Assembly: GCA_947451525.1 (NCBI GenBank)
Contig: CANFZM010000002.1
Span: 1 to 64,000, forward strand
DNA from: Flavobacteriaceae bacterium
Lineage (GTDB): Bacteria; Bacteroidota; Bacteroidia; Flavobacteriales; Flavobacteriaceae
Direction of reading: 5' to 3'
Length of the DNA stretch: 64,000 bases
Positions 8,921-19,739 of this stretch are shown here, one piece after another (the stretch's first letter is position 1; each line of letters opens with the position of its first letter). A program made the translations under genes and the position numbers. The notes beneath the pieces are model-generated. The model had not been told where the DNA came from, ran no database searches, and was given only the letters and a program-made list of their open reading frames with translations.

Positions 8921-10522
8921 ATGAATAAAAATACTATACTAAAACTAAAAATACTTTTCATTCCTTTTTTAATTATATCAATTGGATTTTGTGCTATTTA
9001 TACATTTTTAAATTGGCTTTTATTAATCAAATTTCAATTATTTTCAGTTAAAGAAATTATAGTAGAATTTGGTATTCCACTTGTACTTCCAGCAATTCCA
9101 ATATTATTCTATTTGCGCCCAAGATTAAAAATTTTGAATTTAGAAAAATCAAATGGAAAATCTTTAAACGATTTCTATATGTTTATTCTGTGGTTTGCAA
9201 TTGCAGGCCCAACTTTAATCGCTCAAAGCTATTTAAAAAACTCAACTGGTAAGTTAAGTCAAATTGAAAACGTTAGTCAAATTTCAAAACAAAAACAAAC
9301 TAAATATTACAAAATAAAGCGGTTCTATTTAGACAAATCAAGTGTTGGGGTTCATACGGCATTTGAAGTTACTGGAAAATACAATAATGACTTTAATATG
9401 ACCTTATTTGTAGTTTTACCAATTTTCGATAAAAAAAGTAAAACTTCTGAGGCAACTTGTAAATATTGGTTAGGTGTAAAATATCACAATCGTATTAGTA
9501 ACAAACTTGAAGAAAAAGAGAAAGAAAATGAATATGAGAAATTTTTAAAAGAAAGTCAAAATGACTTTGATAGAAAAGATTTGAATGATTTTGTGTATTT
9601 AGAACGAGTAGGGAATTCTGATATTGGTGATGGGTATAAAGAAGCTTTAAAAAAATGTACAAAGTTTAATAGTGAAGGTTCTACAATCTTCATTTCAAAC
9701 AATGAACCATTTGAAAAAAGAAATGGGAATACTCTTTCTTGGCTTATTGGAACATTCTTAATTGGTGCTTTAGTTTGGTTAATAATGATATTAATTCCAA
9801 AATTTAATAAGACAGAATTGAAACGTTTTCAAAGTGGAAAGCCATATGAAGATAAAGACTTAAAAGAATTTATAGAATTTCTAAAACCAAGAGAAGGTTA
9901 TTTCATAACACCTATTTTAATTTATACTAATATTTTTATTTATTTAATAATGGTTTTTGCTGGATTAGGATTTATTTCATTTAATGGACAAGATTTATTA
10001 AAATGGGGTGCAAATTTCCGACCATCAACAATCAATGGAGAATGGTGGAGACTTATAACAAATACTTTTCTTCACGGTGGTTTAATGCATTTGCTGTCAA
10101 ATATGTTTGGTTTATTATTTGTTGGTACTTTTATTGAGCCAATTTTGGGTAGAACTAAATATCTAATCATATATTTAGTCACAGGAATTTTAGCAAGTTG
10201 TGCCAGTATTTGGTGGTACGAAGATACAGTAAGTATTGGTGCTTCAGGAGCAATATTTGGACTTTATGGTCTATTTTTAGGATTACTATTAACGAAAGTC
10301 TTTCCTCCTGATTTTAGCAAAACTTTTTTAACTACAACTTTGATTTTTGTTATCTACAATTTGCTAATGGGATTGACTGGCGGAATTGATAATTCTGCTC
10401 ATATTGGTGGACTTTTGAGCGGCTTTATAATTGGAATAATTATTAGTAAATCGTTAAAAGAAGAAATTGATAACGGAAAAATTGAAAATAGGTTAAGTAG
10501 AAAAACAGAAGAAAAAGAATAA
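8921..10522 (+). CDS. Rhomboid family intramembrane serine protease with long N-terminal extension
   Basis: C-terminal GEWWRLITNTFLHGGLMHLLSNM, GASGAIFGLYG (catalytic Ser) and AHIGGLLSG (His); about 330 aa N-terminal membrane-anchored extension. Confidence 0.9.
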   Translation: MNKNTILKLKILFIPFLIISIGFCAIYTFLNWLLLIKFQLFSVKEIIVEFGIPLVLPAIPILFYLRPRLKILNLEKSNGKSLNDFYMFILWFAIAGPTLIAQSYLKNSTGKLSQIENVSQISKQKQTKYYKIKRFYLDKSSVGVHTAFEVTGKYNNDFNMTLFVVLPIFDKKSKTSEATCKYWLGVKYHNRISNKLEEKEKENEYEKFLKESQNDFDRKDLNDFVYLERVGNSDIGDGYKEALKKCTKFNSEGSTIFISNNEPFEKRNGNTLSWLIGTFLIGALVWLIMILIPKFNKTELKRFQSGKPYEDKDLKEFIEFLKPREGYFITPILIYTNIFIYLIMVFAGLGFISFNGQDLLKWGANFRPSTINGEWWRLITNTFLHGGLMHLLSNMFGLLFVGTFIEPILGRTKYLIIYLVTGILASCASIWWYEDTVSIGASGAIFGLYGLFLGLLLTKVFPPDFSKTFLTTTLIFVIYNLLMGLTGGIDNSAHIGGLLSGFIIGIIISKSLKEEIDNGKIENRLSRKTEEKE

Positions 10523-10531
10523 TACCAAAAA

Positions 10532-11077
10532 ATGAAACTAGAATATAAAATAGAAGAAAACGACTACCTCCAATACCAACTTTATACAGCATCCAAAACG
10601 GAAAGAATTAAGAAACAAAGAATAAAAAGTTGGATTTTGGTTTCTTTATTATTCTACATAATCAGTCTTTTATTTTTGATAAACGAAAATAAAATGGCAT
10701 TTTATAGTTTCATGATATTTGGATTTATAACTTTAATTTTTTACCCATCTTATTTGCGGAAGCACTACAAAGAGCACTACAGTAAATTTATCAAAGAAAA
10801 TTATAAAAATAGATTTGATGAACGTTTAGTAATTGAATTTTTTGAAAATGAATTAATGTCAAATGATTCTAATTCAGAATCTAAAGTAAAATATTCCGCA
10901 TTTGAAGAGTTTAACGAAATAGGAGATTTTATTTTCCTAAAGTTGAAATCTAGTTCAAGTTTTATAATTCCAAAATTAAAAATAGATAATTTAGAAGAAC
11001 TAAAAGTGGAATTAAATACTATTGCAGAAAAATACAACATAAAACAAAATGTTGAATTAAATTGGCGATGGAAATAA
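10532..11077 (+). CDS. Hypothetical membrane protein (possibly YcxB-like)
   Basis: Two predicted TM segments followed by a YSAFEEFNEIGDFIFLKLKSSSSFIIPK region. Confidence 0.6.
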   Translation: MKLEYKIEENDYLQYQLYTASKTERIKKQRIKSWILVSLLFYIISLLFLINENKMAFYSFMIFGFITLIFYPSYLRKHYKEHYSKFIKENYKNRFDERLVIEFFENELMSNDSNSESKVKYSAFEEFNEIGDFIFLKLKSSSSFIIPKLKIDNLEELKVELNTIAEKYNIKQNVELNWRWK

Positions 11078-11388
11078 AATAGTTTTATTTCCAATCCAAA
11101 CCCGATGCTAAAAACTAAGAGTATACTTTATTATATTGACAACTATTATCCTCAAAGCTGTCATTCCGTAAGGAATCTCAAAATAAGTAAGGTAATACCA
11201 TGGTGAAGATCTCTTAAGATTTCCAAAAGAAATTCTCGCAAATAAAATCTTCAATCCTCAATAATTCAATAAAACAGGTGTGTAATTTGTCAAATCTATA
11301 TTAAAAAGATAGAATTACAATTAAATCAGTAATATTAGTATATCCGTCTGTTGTTTTTTTATATTTTTGCTACGCTAAAACAAAAACC

Positions 11389-13365
11389 ATGAACTTCGAT
11401 AGAAAAGACTTATCCAATATACAACTATTAGATTTATATAAAAGACTATTAAAACCAAGACTTATAGAAGAAAAAATGTTGATTCTTCTTCGTCAAGGCA
11501 AAGTTTCTAAATGGTTCTCGGGTATTGGTCAAGAAGCTATTTCTGTTGGAATTACTTCGGCTTTAGATAAAGACGAATACATCCTACCAATGCATCGAAA
11601 TCTTGGTGTTTTCACAGGACGTGATATTCCGTTGCACCGCTTGTTCTCCCAATGGCAAGGAAAAGCAACCGGTTTCACTAAAGGGCGCGACAGAAGTTTT
11701 CACTTCGGTACCCAAGAGTTTAAAATCATCGGAATGATTTCGCATTTAGGTCCGCAATTAGGTGTTGCCGACGGAATTGCCTTAGCCAATAAACTAAAGA
11801 AAAACGGAAAAGTAACTGCAGTTTTCACCGGAGAAGGAGCAACTAGCGAAGGTGATTTTCACGAAGCTTTAAACATTGCAGCTGTTTGGGATTTACCAGT
11901 TTTGTTTGTAATTGAAAATAATGGTTACGGACTTTCAACGCCAACCAACGAGCAATACCGCTGCGAAAACCTTGCCGATAAAGGAATAGGGTATGGCATT
12001 GAAAGCTACATTATTGATGGAAATAACATCTTAGAGGTTTACTCTAAAATAGCCGAATTAAAGGCTTCATTGGCCGAAACTCCAAGACCAGTTTTATTAG
12101 AGTTTAAAACCTTTAGAATGCGTGGTCACGAAGAAGCTAGTGGAACCAAATACGTACCGCAAGAATTAATGGACATGTGGGCAATTAAAGATCCAATTGC
12201 AAATTATAAAGAATATTTACTTTCAATAAGTGTCCTTTCGGAAGAAATGGATGCCGAATTTAAAGCCGAAATTAAAACTGAAATTGATGAGCATTGGGCA
12301 ATTACGCAAGCCGAACCAGACATCATCGCTGATTTAAGTGAAGAGTTAAATGATGTTTATAAAACCTATCAATTTGAAGAAGTTAACCCTTCAAGTGAAG
12401 TAGAAAATATCCGTGTGGTGGATGCTATTTCGCATGCTTTAAAACAATCTATGGAACGCCATGATAATTTGGTTATCATGGGACAAGATATTGCAGAATA
12501 CGGTGGCGCATTTAAAATCACCGATGGTTTTGTTGATTTATTCGGGAAAGAGCGAGTTCGTAATACGCCAATTTGTGAAAGCGCTGTGGTTTCTGCCGGA
12601 ATGGGGTTATCCATAAATGGACATAAGGCTGTAGTTGAAATGCAATTTGCTGACTTTGTTTCTACAGGATTCAATCCAATAGTGAATTTATTAGCCAAGC
12701 AACACTACCGTTGGAATGAAAAAGCCGATGTGGTAGTGCGTATGCCTTGCGGTGGGGGTACTCAAGCAGGGCCTTTTCATTCGCAAACTAACGAGGCATG
12801 GTTTACTAAAACCCCAGGTTTAAAAGTTGTTTATCCTGCCTTTCCGTATGACATAAAAGGCTTATTGAATACTGCTATTAACGACCCTAATCCGGTGTTG
12901 TTTTTTGAACACAAACAATTATACCGTTCGGTTTACCAAGACGTACCTAAAGACTATTACACCCTTCCTCTCGGAAAAGCCGCTTTGCTAAAAGAAGGAA
13001 CAGAAGTTACTATTATTTCTTTTGGTGCAGGAGTACATTGGGCATTAGAAACTTTATCTAAAAATCCAGATATTAATGCCGATTTATTGGATTTAAGAAC
13101 GCTACAACCATTAGATAAAGAAGCAATTTTTGCTTCCGTTAAGAAAACTGGAAAATGTATTATTCTACAAGAAGATACTTTATTTGGTGGAATTTCTAGT
13201 GATATTTCGGCAATGATAATGGAAAACTGTTTTGAATTCTTAGACGCTCCAGTACGAAGAGTAGGAAGTATTGAAAGCCCTATCCCATTTGTTAAAACTC
13301 TTGAAGATCAATTCCTTCCAAAAGTTAGATTTGAAACCGAATTAAAAGAATTGTTGGCGTATTAG
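11389..13365 (+). CDS. Branched-chain 2-oxo acid dehydrogenase E1, fused alpha and beta subunits
   Basis: E1alpha (GIGQEAISVG..., GEGATSEGDFHEALNIAAVWDLPVLFVIENNGYG) and E1beta (GQDIAEYGGAFKIT, PCGGGTQAGPFHSQ) in one 658-aa ORF. Confidence 0.92.
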   Translation: MNFDRKDLSNIQLLDLYKRLLKPRLIEEKMLILLRQGKVSKWFSGIGQEAISVGITSALDKDEYILPMHRNLGVFTGRDIPLHRLFSQWQGKATGFTKGRDRSFHFGTQEFKIIGMISHLGPQLGVADGIALANKLKKNGKVTAVFTGEGATSEGDFHEALNIAAVWDLPVLFVIENNGYGLSTPTNEQYRCENLADKGIGYGIESYIIDGNNILEVYSKIAELKASLAETPRPVLLEFKTFRMRGHEEASGTKYVPQELMDMWAIKDPIANYKEYLLSISVLSEEMDAEFKAEIKTEIDEHWAITQAEPDIIADLSEELNDVYKTYQFEEVNPSSEVENIRVVDAISHALKQSMERHDNLVIMGQDIAEYGGAFKITDGFVDLFGKERVRNTPICESAVVSAGMGLSINGHKAVVEMQFADFVSTGFNPIVNLLAKQHYRWNEKADVVVRMPCGGGTQAGPFHSQTNEAWFTKTPGLKVVYPAFPYDIKGLLNTAINDPNPVLFFEHKQLYRSVYQDVPKDYYTLPLGKAALLKEGTEVTIISFGAGVHWALETLSKNPDINADLLDLRTLQPLDKEAIFASVKKTGKCIILQEDTLFGGISSDISAMIMENCFEFLDAPVRRVGSIESPIPFVKTLEDQFLPKVRFETELKELLAY

Positions 13366-13457
13366 TGGTTATATTGTTTTCAGTTTTTTTATGCTATTTT
13401 CCATTTTTTTAATTTTCAAAAAATGACTATATTTGTGTAAACTAAAATAGTTATTTT

Positions 13458-14693
13458 GTGAGTGCTACTAATAAACTTAAGATTTTTAACGACCCCATTT
13501 ATGGTTTTATTACCATTCCCAATACTTTAATTTACGATTTAATACAACACCCTTATTTTCAGCGTTTACGACGGATTTCCCAAATGGGAATGTCTTATTT
13601 GGTTTATCCGGGAGCACACCATACTAGGTTTCATCATGCTTTAGGTTGTATGCACATTATGCAAAAAGCAGTACAAACATTACGTTTTAAAGATGTTGCT
13701 ATTTCCAACGAAGAAGAAAATGCACTTTATGTTGCTATCTTGTTGCACGATATTGGCCATGGCCCTTTTAGTCATGCTATGGAAAACAGCATTGTAGAAG
13801 AAGTGCACCACGAAGAAATTTCCCTAAAATTCATGAATGCTTTGAACGAAGAATTTGAAGGAAAATTAGATTTAGCAATTCAAATTTTTAAAGGAGAATA
13901 CCATAGAAAATTCATGCTGCAATTAATTTCTAGTCAACTAGATATGGATAGGATGGATTATTTAAAACGCGATAGTTTTTATAGTGGTGTTGCCGAAGGA
14001 AACATCAACAGTGATCGATTGATTCAAATGATGAATGTGCAAGACGATGCATTAGTTGTGGAAGAAAAAGGAATTTACTCGGTAGAAAAATTCTTAGTTT
14101 CCAGAAGGTTAATGTATTGGCAAGCCTATCTTCATAAGACTTCGGTAGTTGCCGAAATGACCTTAACTAAAATTTTGAAAAGAGCCAAAGAGTTAACCCT
14201 TAAAGGAATTGTTTTACCTTGTAGTGAGCCCCTTTCGTTCTTTTTAAATAATAAAATAATAATGGTTTCCTTTGATGAAGAGGTATTGCGAATTTTTGCA
14301 TTGCTTGACGATTACGATGTTTTGGGAGCAATTAAATCGTGGCAATTTCATTCGGATTTTGTGCTGAGTTCTTTAAGCAAGATGATTATTAATCGCGATT
14401 TATTAAAGATTATTCTGTTGGATGAAAAAGCCGATACGGAGAAATTAGCCGATTATAAAAATAAACTAATGGCTTTGTATTCTATTTCCGACAAAGAAGC
14501 AGCCTATTTTGTGTTTAAAGGAAAACTAAAAAATCAGGCATATAACAAAGAAAGTGAGCCTATTAGTATCTTGAAAAAAGATGGTACCATTGAAAATTTA
14601 GTAGATTCATCGGATCAGTTACAGGTAAGGGCTCTCTCTAAAGCAGTTACCAAATATTTCATCTGTTTTCCAAAAGTGTTATTAGATACCTAG
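13458..14693 (+). CDS. HD domain-containing phosphohydrolase
   Basis: RFHHALGCMHIM ... ILLHDIGHGPFSHAME HD signature. Confidence 0.9.
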   Translation: MSATNKLKIFNDPIYGFITIPNTLIYDLIQHPYFQRLRRISQMGMSYLVYPGAHHTRFHHALGCMHIMQKAVQTLRFKDVAISNEEENALYVAILLHDIGHGPFSHAMENSIVEEVHHEEISLKFMNALNEEFEGKLDLAIQIFKGEYHRKFMLQLISSQLDMDRMDYLKRDSFYSGVAEGNINSDRLIQMMNVQDDALVVEEKGIYSVEKFLVSRRLMYWQAYLHKTSVVAEMTLTKILKRAKELTLKGIVLPCSEPLSFFLNNKIIMVSFDEEVLRIFALLDDYDVLGAIKSWQFHSDFVLSSLSKMIINRDLLKIILLDEKADTEKLADYKNKLMALYSISDKEAAYFVFKGKLKNQAYNKESEPISILKKDGTIENLVDSSDQLQVRALSKAVTKYFICFPKVLLDT

Positions 14694-14803
14694 TGTTTAA
14701 ATTTAATTTTATATTTTTGCAACTTAGGCGAGGAGCAATTTAGCAGGAAAAGAAAAGTAATACCAGTTCCATCATGTTAGGATGGGAAATATAATTTAAG
14801 TAA

Positions 14804-15823
14804 ATGAAATTCACAGCAGAGCAAATTGCGGGGATATTAGACGGAGAAGTAGTGGGTAACCCTAATGCGGAAGTTTATAAATTGGCAAAGATTGAAGAAG
14901 GGTCACTTGGCTCTCTTACTTTTTTGTCAAATCCAAAATACCAAAATTACATCTATTCTACTCAGGCAACCATTACTATTGTTAACAAAAGTTTTGAGCC
15001 AGAGCAACCTATAGTAACTACTTTGATAAAAGTAGAAGATGCTTACCAATCTTTTTCAAAACTACTAGAATATTACAATCAAGTTAAATTGATGAAATCT
15101 GGAATCGAGCAACCATCGGTGCTATCAGAAAATGTAACCTATGGGGAGGATTTGTATTTAGGAAGTTTTTGTTATGTAGGTAAGAATGTGAAAATCGGTA
15201 ATAATGTAAAAATTTACCCTAATACTTTCATTGGTGACAATGTAATTATTGGGGATAATTGCGTTTTCTTTGCAGGTGTTCGAATTTATTCAGAAACCGA
15301 AATAGGAAACAATTGCGTAATTCATTCGGGAGTTATTGTGGGTTCCGACGGATTCGGATTTGCACCATTGGAAGATGGAACATATAGTAAAATTCCGCAA
15401 ATAGGAAATGTTATTTTAGAAGACGATGTTGAAATTGGTTCTTGTACAACTATTGATAGAGCCACAATGGGTTCTACTATTATTCGAAAAGGAGTAAAAT
15501 TAGACAATCAAATACAAATTGCGCACAATGTTGAAATAGGTGAAAACACCGTCATCGCTGCACAAACAGGTGTTGCAGGATCCACCAAAATTGGTAAAAA
15601 CTGCATGATTGGTGGGCAGGTAGGAATTTCAGGACATATTACTATTGGTGATAATGTAAGAATACAAGCACAAGCGGGTATTGGAAAATCCATTAAAGAT
15701 GGAGAAATAGTGCAAGGAACTCCAGCATTTAATTATGGAGATTTTAGCAAATCCTATGTTCATTTTAGAAACTTACCAAAAATAGTTTCCGATTTGGATG
15801 CCTTGAAAAAGAAAATAGATTAG
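14804..15823 (+). CDS. lpxD: UDP-3-O-(3-hydroxymyristoyl)glucosamine N-acyltransferase
   Basis: Left-handed beta-helix hexapeptide repeats; GVIVGSDGFGFAPLEDGTYSKIPQIG; upstream of lpxC/fabZ and lpxA. Confidence 0.95.
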   Translation: MKFTAEQIAGILDGEVVGNPNAEVYKLAKIEEGSLGSLTFLSNPKYQNYIYSTQATITIVNKSFEPEQPIVTTLIKVEDAYQSFSKLLEYYNQVKLMKSGIEQPSVLSENVTYGEDLYLGSFCYVGKNVKIGNNVKIYPNTFIGDNVIIGDNCVFFAGVRIYSETEIGNNCVIHSGVIVGSDGFGFAPLEDGTYSKIPQIGNVILEDDVEIGSCTTIDRATMGSTIIRKGVKLDNQIQIAHNVEIGENTVIAAQTGVAGSTKIGKNCMIGGQVGISGHITIGDNVRIQAQAGIGKSIKDGEIVQGTPAFNYGDFSKSYVHFRNLPKIVSDLDALKKKID

Positions 15824-15849
15824 AAAATATAATAAATAGTTTAAAAATT

Positions 15850-17238
15850 ATGGTAAAGCAAAAAACCATCCAAAGTGAAATTTCACTTACAGGTGTTGGA
15901 TTACATACTGGAAAAGAAGTAAAAATGACTTTTAAACCAGCTCCAATTAACAACGGTTTTACTTTTGTAAGAGTTGATCTAGAAGGAAGCCCTATTATAG
16001 AAGCAGATGCTAACTATGTAGTGAATACCCAACGCGGAACAAACTTAGAAAAACTAGGTGTTAAAATTCAAACTTCGGAGCACGTTTTGGCTGCATTTGT
16101 TGGTCTTGACGTAGATAATGTTATCATAGAATTAAACGAATCCGAACCACCTATTATGGATGGTTCTTCTAAATTCTTTGTAGAAGCTATCGAAAAAGTT
16201 GGTATTGTTGAACAAGATGCCGAACGTAAATATTATGTTGTAAAAGAAGTCATTTCTTTTGTAGATGAAGCAACTGGAAGCGAAATTATTGTAATGCCAT
16301 CCGATGATTATCAGGTTACTGCAATGGTAGATTTTGGTACTAAAGTATTAGGAACTCAAAATGCAACTCTAAAAAACATTGCTGATTTTAAAACTGAAAT
16401 ATCCGATGCTAGAACATTTAGTTTCTTACACGAATTAGAAAGTTTATTAAATGACGGTTTGATAAAAGGTGGTGATTTAAATAATGCTATTGTTTACGTA
16501 GACAAAGAGATTTCTCCTGAAACTATGGAAAATCTTAAAAAAGCATTCGGTAAAGACCATATTGCTGTTAAAGAAAACGGAATTTTAGATAACTTAACTT
16601 TGCATTACCCTAACGAAGCAGCACGTCATAAATTGCTAGATGTAATTGGTGATTTGGCTTTAATAGGAATTAGAATTAAAGGAAAAGTAATTGCTAATAA
16701 ACCAGGACATTATGTAAACACGCAGTTTGCTAAAAAAATGGCTAAGATTATTAAAATTGAGCAAAAGAATCACATTCCGGTTTATGACTTAAATTTGCCT
16801 CCTTTAATGGATATTCACCAAATTATGAATATCTTGCCACACCGACCACCATTTTTATTGATTGACAGAATCATAGAAATGTCAAGCACACATGTGGTTG
16901 GGATGAAAAATGTAACCATGAATGAAAATTTCTTTGTGGGTCATTTTCCAGATGCACCAGTAATGCCAGGGGTTTTAATTGTAGAAGCAATGGCACAATC
17001 GGGCGGAATATTAGTATTAAGTACCGTTCCAGATCCAGAGAATTATTTAACTTATTTCATGAAAATTGATAATGTTAAATTCAAACATAAAGTATTGCCT
17101 GGCGATACATTAATATTTAAATGTGATTTAATTACTCCTATTCGAAGAGGAATTTGTCACATGCAAGCCAATGCTTACGCAAATGGGAAATTAGTTGCAG
17201 AGGCCGAATTGATGGCTCAAATTGCTAAAAAACAATAA
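15850..17238 (+). CDS. lpxC/fabZ: Bifunctional UDP-3-O-acyl-GlcNAc deacetylase / 3-hydroxyacyl-ACP dehydratase (LpxC-FabZ fusion)
   Basis: LpxC (SLTGVGLHTGKEV, TSEHVLAAFVGLDVDN) plus FabZ (ILPHRPPFLLIDRI, GHFPDAPVMPGVLIVEAMAQSGG). Confidence 0.96.
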   Translation: MVKQKTIQSEISLTGVGLHTGKEVKMTFKPAPINNGFTFVRVDLEGSPIIEADANYVVNTQRGTNLEKLGVKIQTSEHVLAAFVGLDVDNVIIELNESEPPIMDGSSKFFVEAIEKVGIVEQDAERKYYVVKEVISFVDEATGSEIIVMPSDDYQVTAMVDFGTKVLGTQNATLKNIADFKTEISDARTFSFLHELESLLNDGLIKGGDLNNAIVYVDKEISPETMENLKKAFGKDHIAVKENGILDNLTLHYPNEAARHKLLDVIGDLALIGIRIKGKVIANKPGHYVNTQFAKKMAKIIKIEQKNHIPVYDLNLPPLMDIHQIMNILPHRPPFLLIDRIIEMSSTHVVGMKNVTMNENFFVGHFPDAPVMPGVLIVEAMAQSGGILVLSTVPDPENYLTYFMKIDNVKFKHKVLPGDTLIFKCDLITPIRRGICHMQANAYANGKLVAEAELMAQIAKKQ

Positions 17239-17316
17239 AAAAAAAGTTTATTGTTTATAGTTTATTGTTGCTTTAACAATAAACTATAAACCACAAACTA
17301 CAAACAAAAAAAACAT

Positions 17317-18102
17317 ATGAATCAACCGTTAGCATACGTTCATCCAGGCGCCAAAATCGCTAAAAATGTTGTAATTGAACCTTTTACAACTATTCATAAT
17401 AATGTGGAAATTGGTGAAGGAACTTGGATAGGTTCTAATGTAACCATCATGGAAGGCGCTCGAATTGGTAAAAATTGTAATATTTTTCCTGGAGCCGTAA
17501 TCTCTGCAGTACCACAAGATTTAAAATTTGGAGGAGAAGATTCTCTTGCAATTATTGGCGATAATACTACAGTTAGAGAATGCGTTACCATCAACAGAGG
17601 AACTATCGCATCTGGCCAAACTAAGATTGGAAGTAATTGTCTAATCATGGCAACAGCACATATTGCTCACGATTGTCACATTGGTGATAATGCCATTATT
17701 GTAAATGGTGTAGCATTAGCTGGACACGTAATTGTAGGAAATTATGCCATCATTGGCGGATTGGCTGCTTTGCACCAATTTATTCATGTAGGTGATCATG
17801 CTATGATTTCCGGTGGATCTTTAGTTCGTAAAGACGTTCCCCCTTATACTAAAGCAGCAAAAGAGCCTTTATCTTATGTAGGTATCAACTCGGTTGGTTT
17901 AAGAAGAAGAGGTTTTACTTCCGAAAAAATTAGAGAAATTCAAGATATATACAGAATTCTATACCAAAAAAACTATAATACTTCTCAAGCAGTTGGGATT
18001 ATTGAAGGCGAAATGGCAGCATCTCCAGAACGTGATGAAATATTAGACTTTATCAAAAATTCTTCTCGTGGTATCATGAAAGGATATTCTGGGGGATATT
18101 AG
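17317..18102 (+). CDS. lpxA: Acyl-ACP-UDP-N-acetylglucosamine O-acyltransferase
   Basis: Hexapeptide repeats; VISAVPQDLKF, TIHNNVEIGEG, ALHQFIHVGDHAMISGGSLV. Confidence 0.95.
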   Translation: MNQPLAYVHPGAKIAKNVVIEPFTTIHNNVEIGEGTWIGSNVTIMEGARIGKNCNIFPGAVISAVPQDLKFGGEDSLAIIGDNTTVRECVTINRGTIASGQTKIGSNCLIMATAHIAHDCHIGDNAIIVNGVALAGHVIVGNYAIIGGLAALHQFIHVGDHAMISGGSLVRKDVPPYTKAAKEPLSYVGINSVGLRRRGFTSEKIREIQDIYRILYQKNYNTSQAVGIIEGEMAASPERDEILDFIKNSSRGIMKGYSGGY

Positions 18103-18180
18103 TTTTTAGTATTCAGTGGTCAGTTTTCAGTGATCAGATAAAAAATAAGCAAATAAACAATAACAATAAACACATTAAAA

Positions 18181-18747
18181 ATGGCATCTACTTCAGATAT
18201 TAGAAACGGATTATGTATTAAATTCAATCACGATATTTATAAAATCATTGAATTCCTTCACGTTAAACCAGGAAAAGGGCCTGCTTTCGTAAGAACCAAA
18301 TTAAAAAGTTTAACTAACGGAAAAGTATTGGATAATACTTTTTCTGCAGGTCATAAAATTGAAGATATTCGTGTGGAAACACAAACGTTTCAGTATTTAT
18401 ATGCTGAGGGTGAATTATATCATTTTATGAACACCGAATCGTATGAACAAATTACATTAGATAAGAAAATTCTAGATGCTCCAGATTTATTAAAAGAAGG
18501 AACAATAGTTATGGTTCAAATTAATACTGAAACGGACATGCCTATTTCGGTAGACATGCCAGCATCAATTGTATTAGAAGTTACTTATGCTGAGCCAGGT
18601 GTTAAAGGTAATACAGCAACTAATGCTACAAAACCTGCTAAAGTTGAAACTGGTGCATCCGTAAACGTCCCTTTATTTATTAATGAAGGAGATAAAATCA
18701 AAATTGATACAGCTACTGGTAACTACATGGAACGCGTTAAAGAATAG
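18181..18747 (+). CDS. efp: Elongation factor P
   Basis: FLHVKPGKGPAFVRTKLKSL; HKIEDIRVETQTFQYLYAEGELYHFMNTESYEQ. Confidence 0.97.
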   Translation: MASTSDIRNGLCIKFNHDIYKIIEFLHVKPGKGPAFVRTKLKSLTNGKVLDNTFSAGHKIEDIRVETQTFQYLYAEGELYHFMNTESYEQITLDKKILDAPDLLKEGTIVMVQINTETDMPISVDMPASIVLEVTYAEPGVKGNTATNATKPAKVETGASVNVPLFINEGDKIKIDTATGNYMERVKE

Positions 18748-18809
18748 TTTTAGTGAGCATTATTCAGATAATACTGAATACTGAGCACTAATTACGGAAT
18801 ACTAAAATT

Positions 18810-19739
18810 ATGAAATTCAACAAAACCCATACTTTAAAAGAAATTGCAACTATTATCAACTGTAACTATGTTGGTGATGCAAATTTTTCGGTTACTGGAA
18901 TGAATGAGATTCATGTGGTTACTGCTGGAGATATTGTTTTTGTGGACCATCCAAAATACTACGATAAAGCATTACAATCTGCCGCAACTGTAGTTTTAAT
19001 CAATAAAGAAGTAGATTGTCCTGAAGGAAAAGCGTTGCTAATTTCAAACGATCCTTTTAGAGATTTCAATAAACTTACCAATCATTTTAGACCTTTTACT
19101 GCTGCTAATGTTTCGGTTTCTGAATCGGCAGTAATAGGACTAGGGACAGTAATTCAACCCAATTGTTTTATTGGTCATAATGTGACTATAGGTAGCGATT
19201 GTATTATCCATTCTAATGTTTCCATTTATGATAATTGTGTAATTGGAGATAACGTAATTATTCAAGCAGGAACTATTCTTGGAGCCGATGCTTTTTATTA
19301 TAAAAAAAGAGCAGAAGGTTTTGATCAACTCCTTTCAGGAGGAAGAGTGGTTATTGAAAATAACGTTGGAATTGGAGCGCTATGCACCATTGACAAAGGG
19401 GTTACAGGTGACACTACTATTGGAGAAGGAACAAAAATTGACAATCAAGTGCATGTTGGTCACGATACCGTTATTGGTAAAAAATGTCTTATTGCTGCCC
19501 AAACCGGTATTGCTGGTTGCGTAATTGTAGAAGATGAAGTTACCCTTTGGGGACAAGTAGGAACTACTAGTGGCATCACTATTGGTGCGAAAGCAGTAAT
19601 TTTGGGACAAACCGGAGTAACCAAATCGGTTGAAGGTGGTAAATCTTATTTTGGAACTCCAATTGAAGAGTCTCGAGAAAAATTAAAACAATTGGCTTAT
19701 ATCAAACGTATTCCGGAACTTTTAAAAAATCTTAAGTAA
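18810..19739 (+). CDS. Second LpxD-like UDP-3-O-acylglucosamine N-acyltransferase
   Basis: N-terminal LpxD-type domain plus hexapeptide repeats (GADAFYYKKRAEGFDQLLSGGRVVIENNVGIGALCTIDKG). Confidence 0.88.
   Translation: MKFNKTHTLKEIATIINCNYVGDANFSVTGMNEIHVVTAGDIVFVDHPKYYDKALQSAATVVLINKEVDCPEGKALLISNDPFRDFNKLTNHFRPFTAANVSVSESAVIGLGTVIQPNCFIGHNVTIGSDCIIHSNVSIYDNCVIGDNVIIQAGTILGADAFYYKKRAEGFDQLLSGGRVVIENNVGIGALCTIDKGVTGDTTIGEGTKIDNQVHVGHDTVIGKKCLIAAQTGIAGCVIVEDEVTLWGQVGTTSGITIGAKAVILGQTGVTKSVEGGKSYFGTPIEESREKLKQLAYIKRIPELLKNLK

Noticed and set aside
12369-12698. 109-aa minus-strand ORF inside the BCKDH E1 gene
   Set aside because: Antisense to the conserved GQDIAEYGGAFKIT region; spurious.
14697-14803. 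Possible structured riboswitch leader before lpxD (ggcgaggagcaatttagcagg...ttccatcatgttaggatggga)
   Set aside because: Only a short ccatc/gatgg hairpin is evident; no match to a known riboswitch by eye and no comparative support available.
19279-19524. 81-aa ORF within the second lpxD-like gene
   Set aside because: Alternative frame of hexapeptide-repeat DNA; periodic sequence keeps the other frames open.
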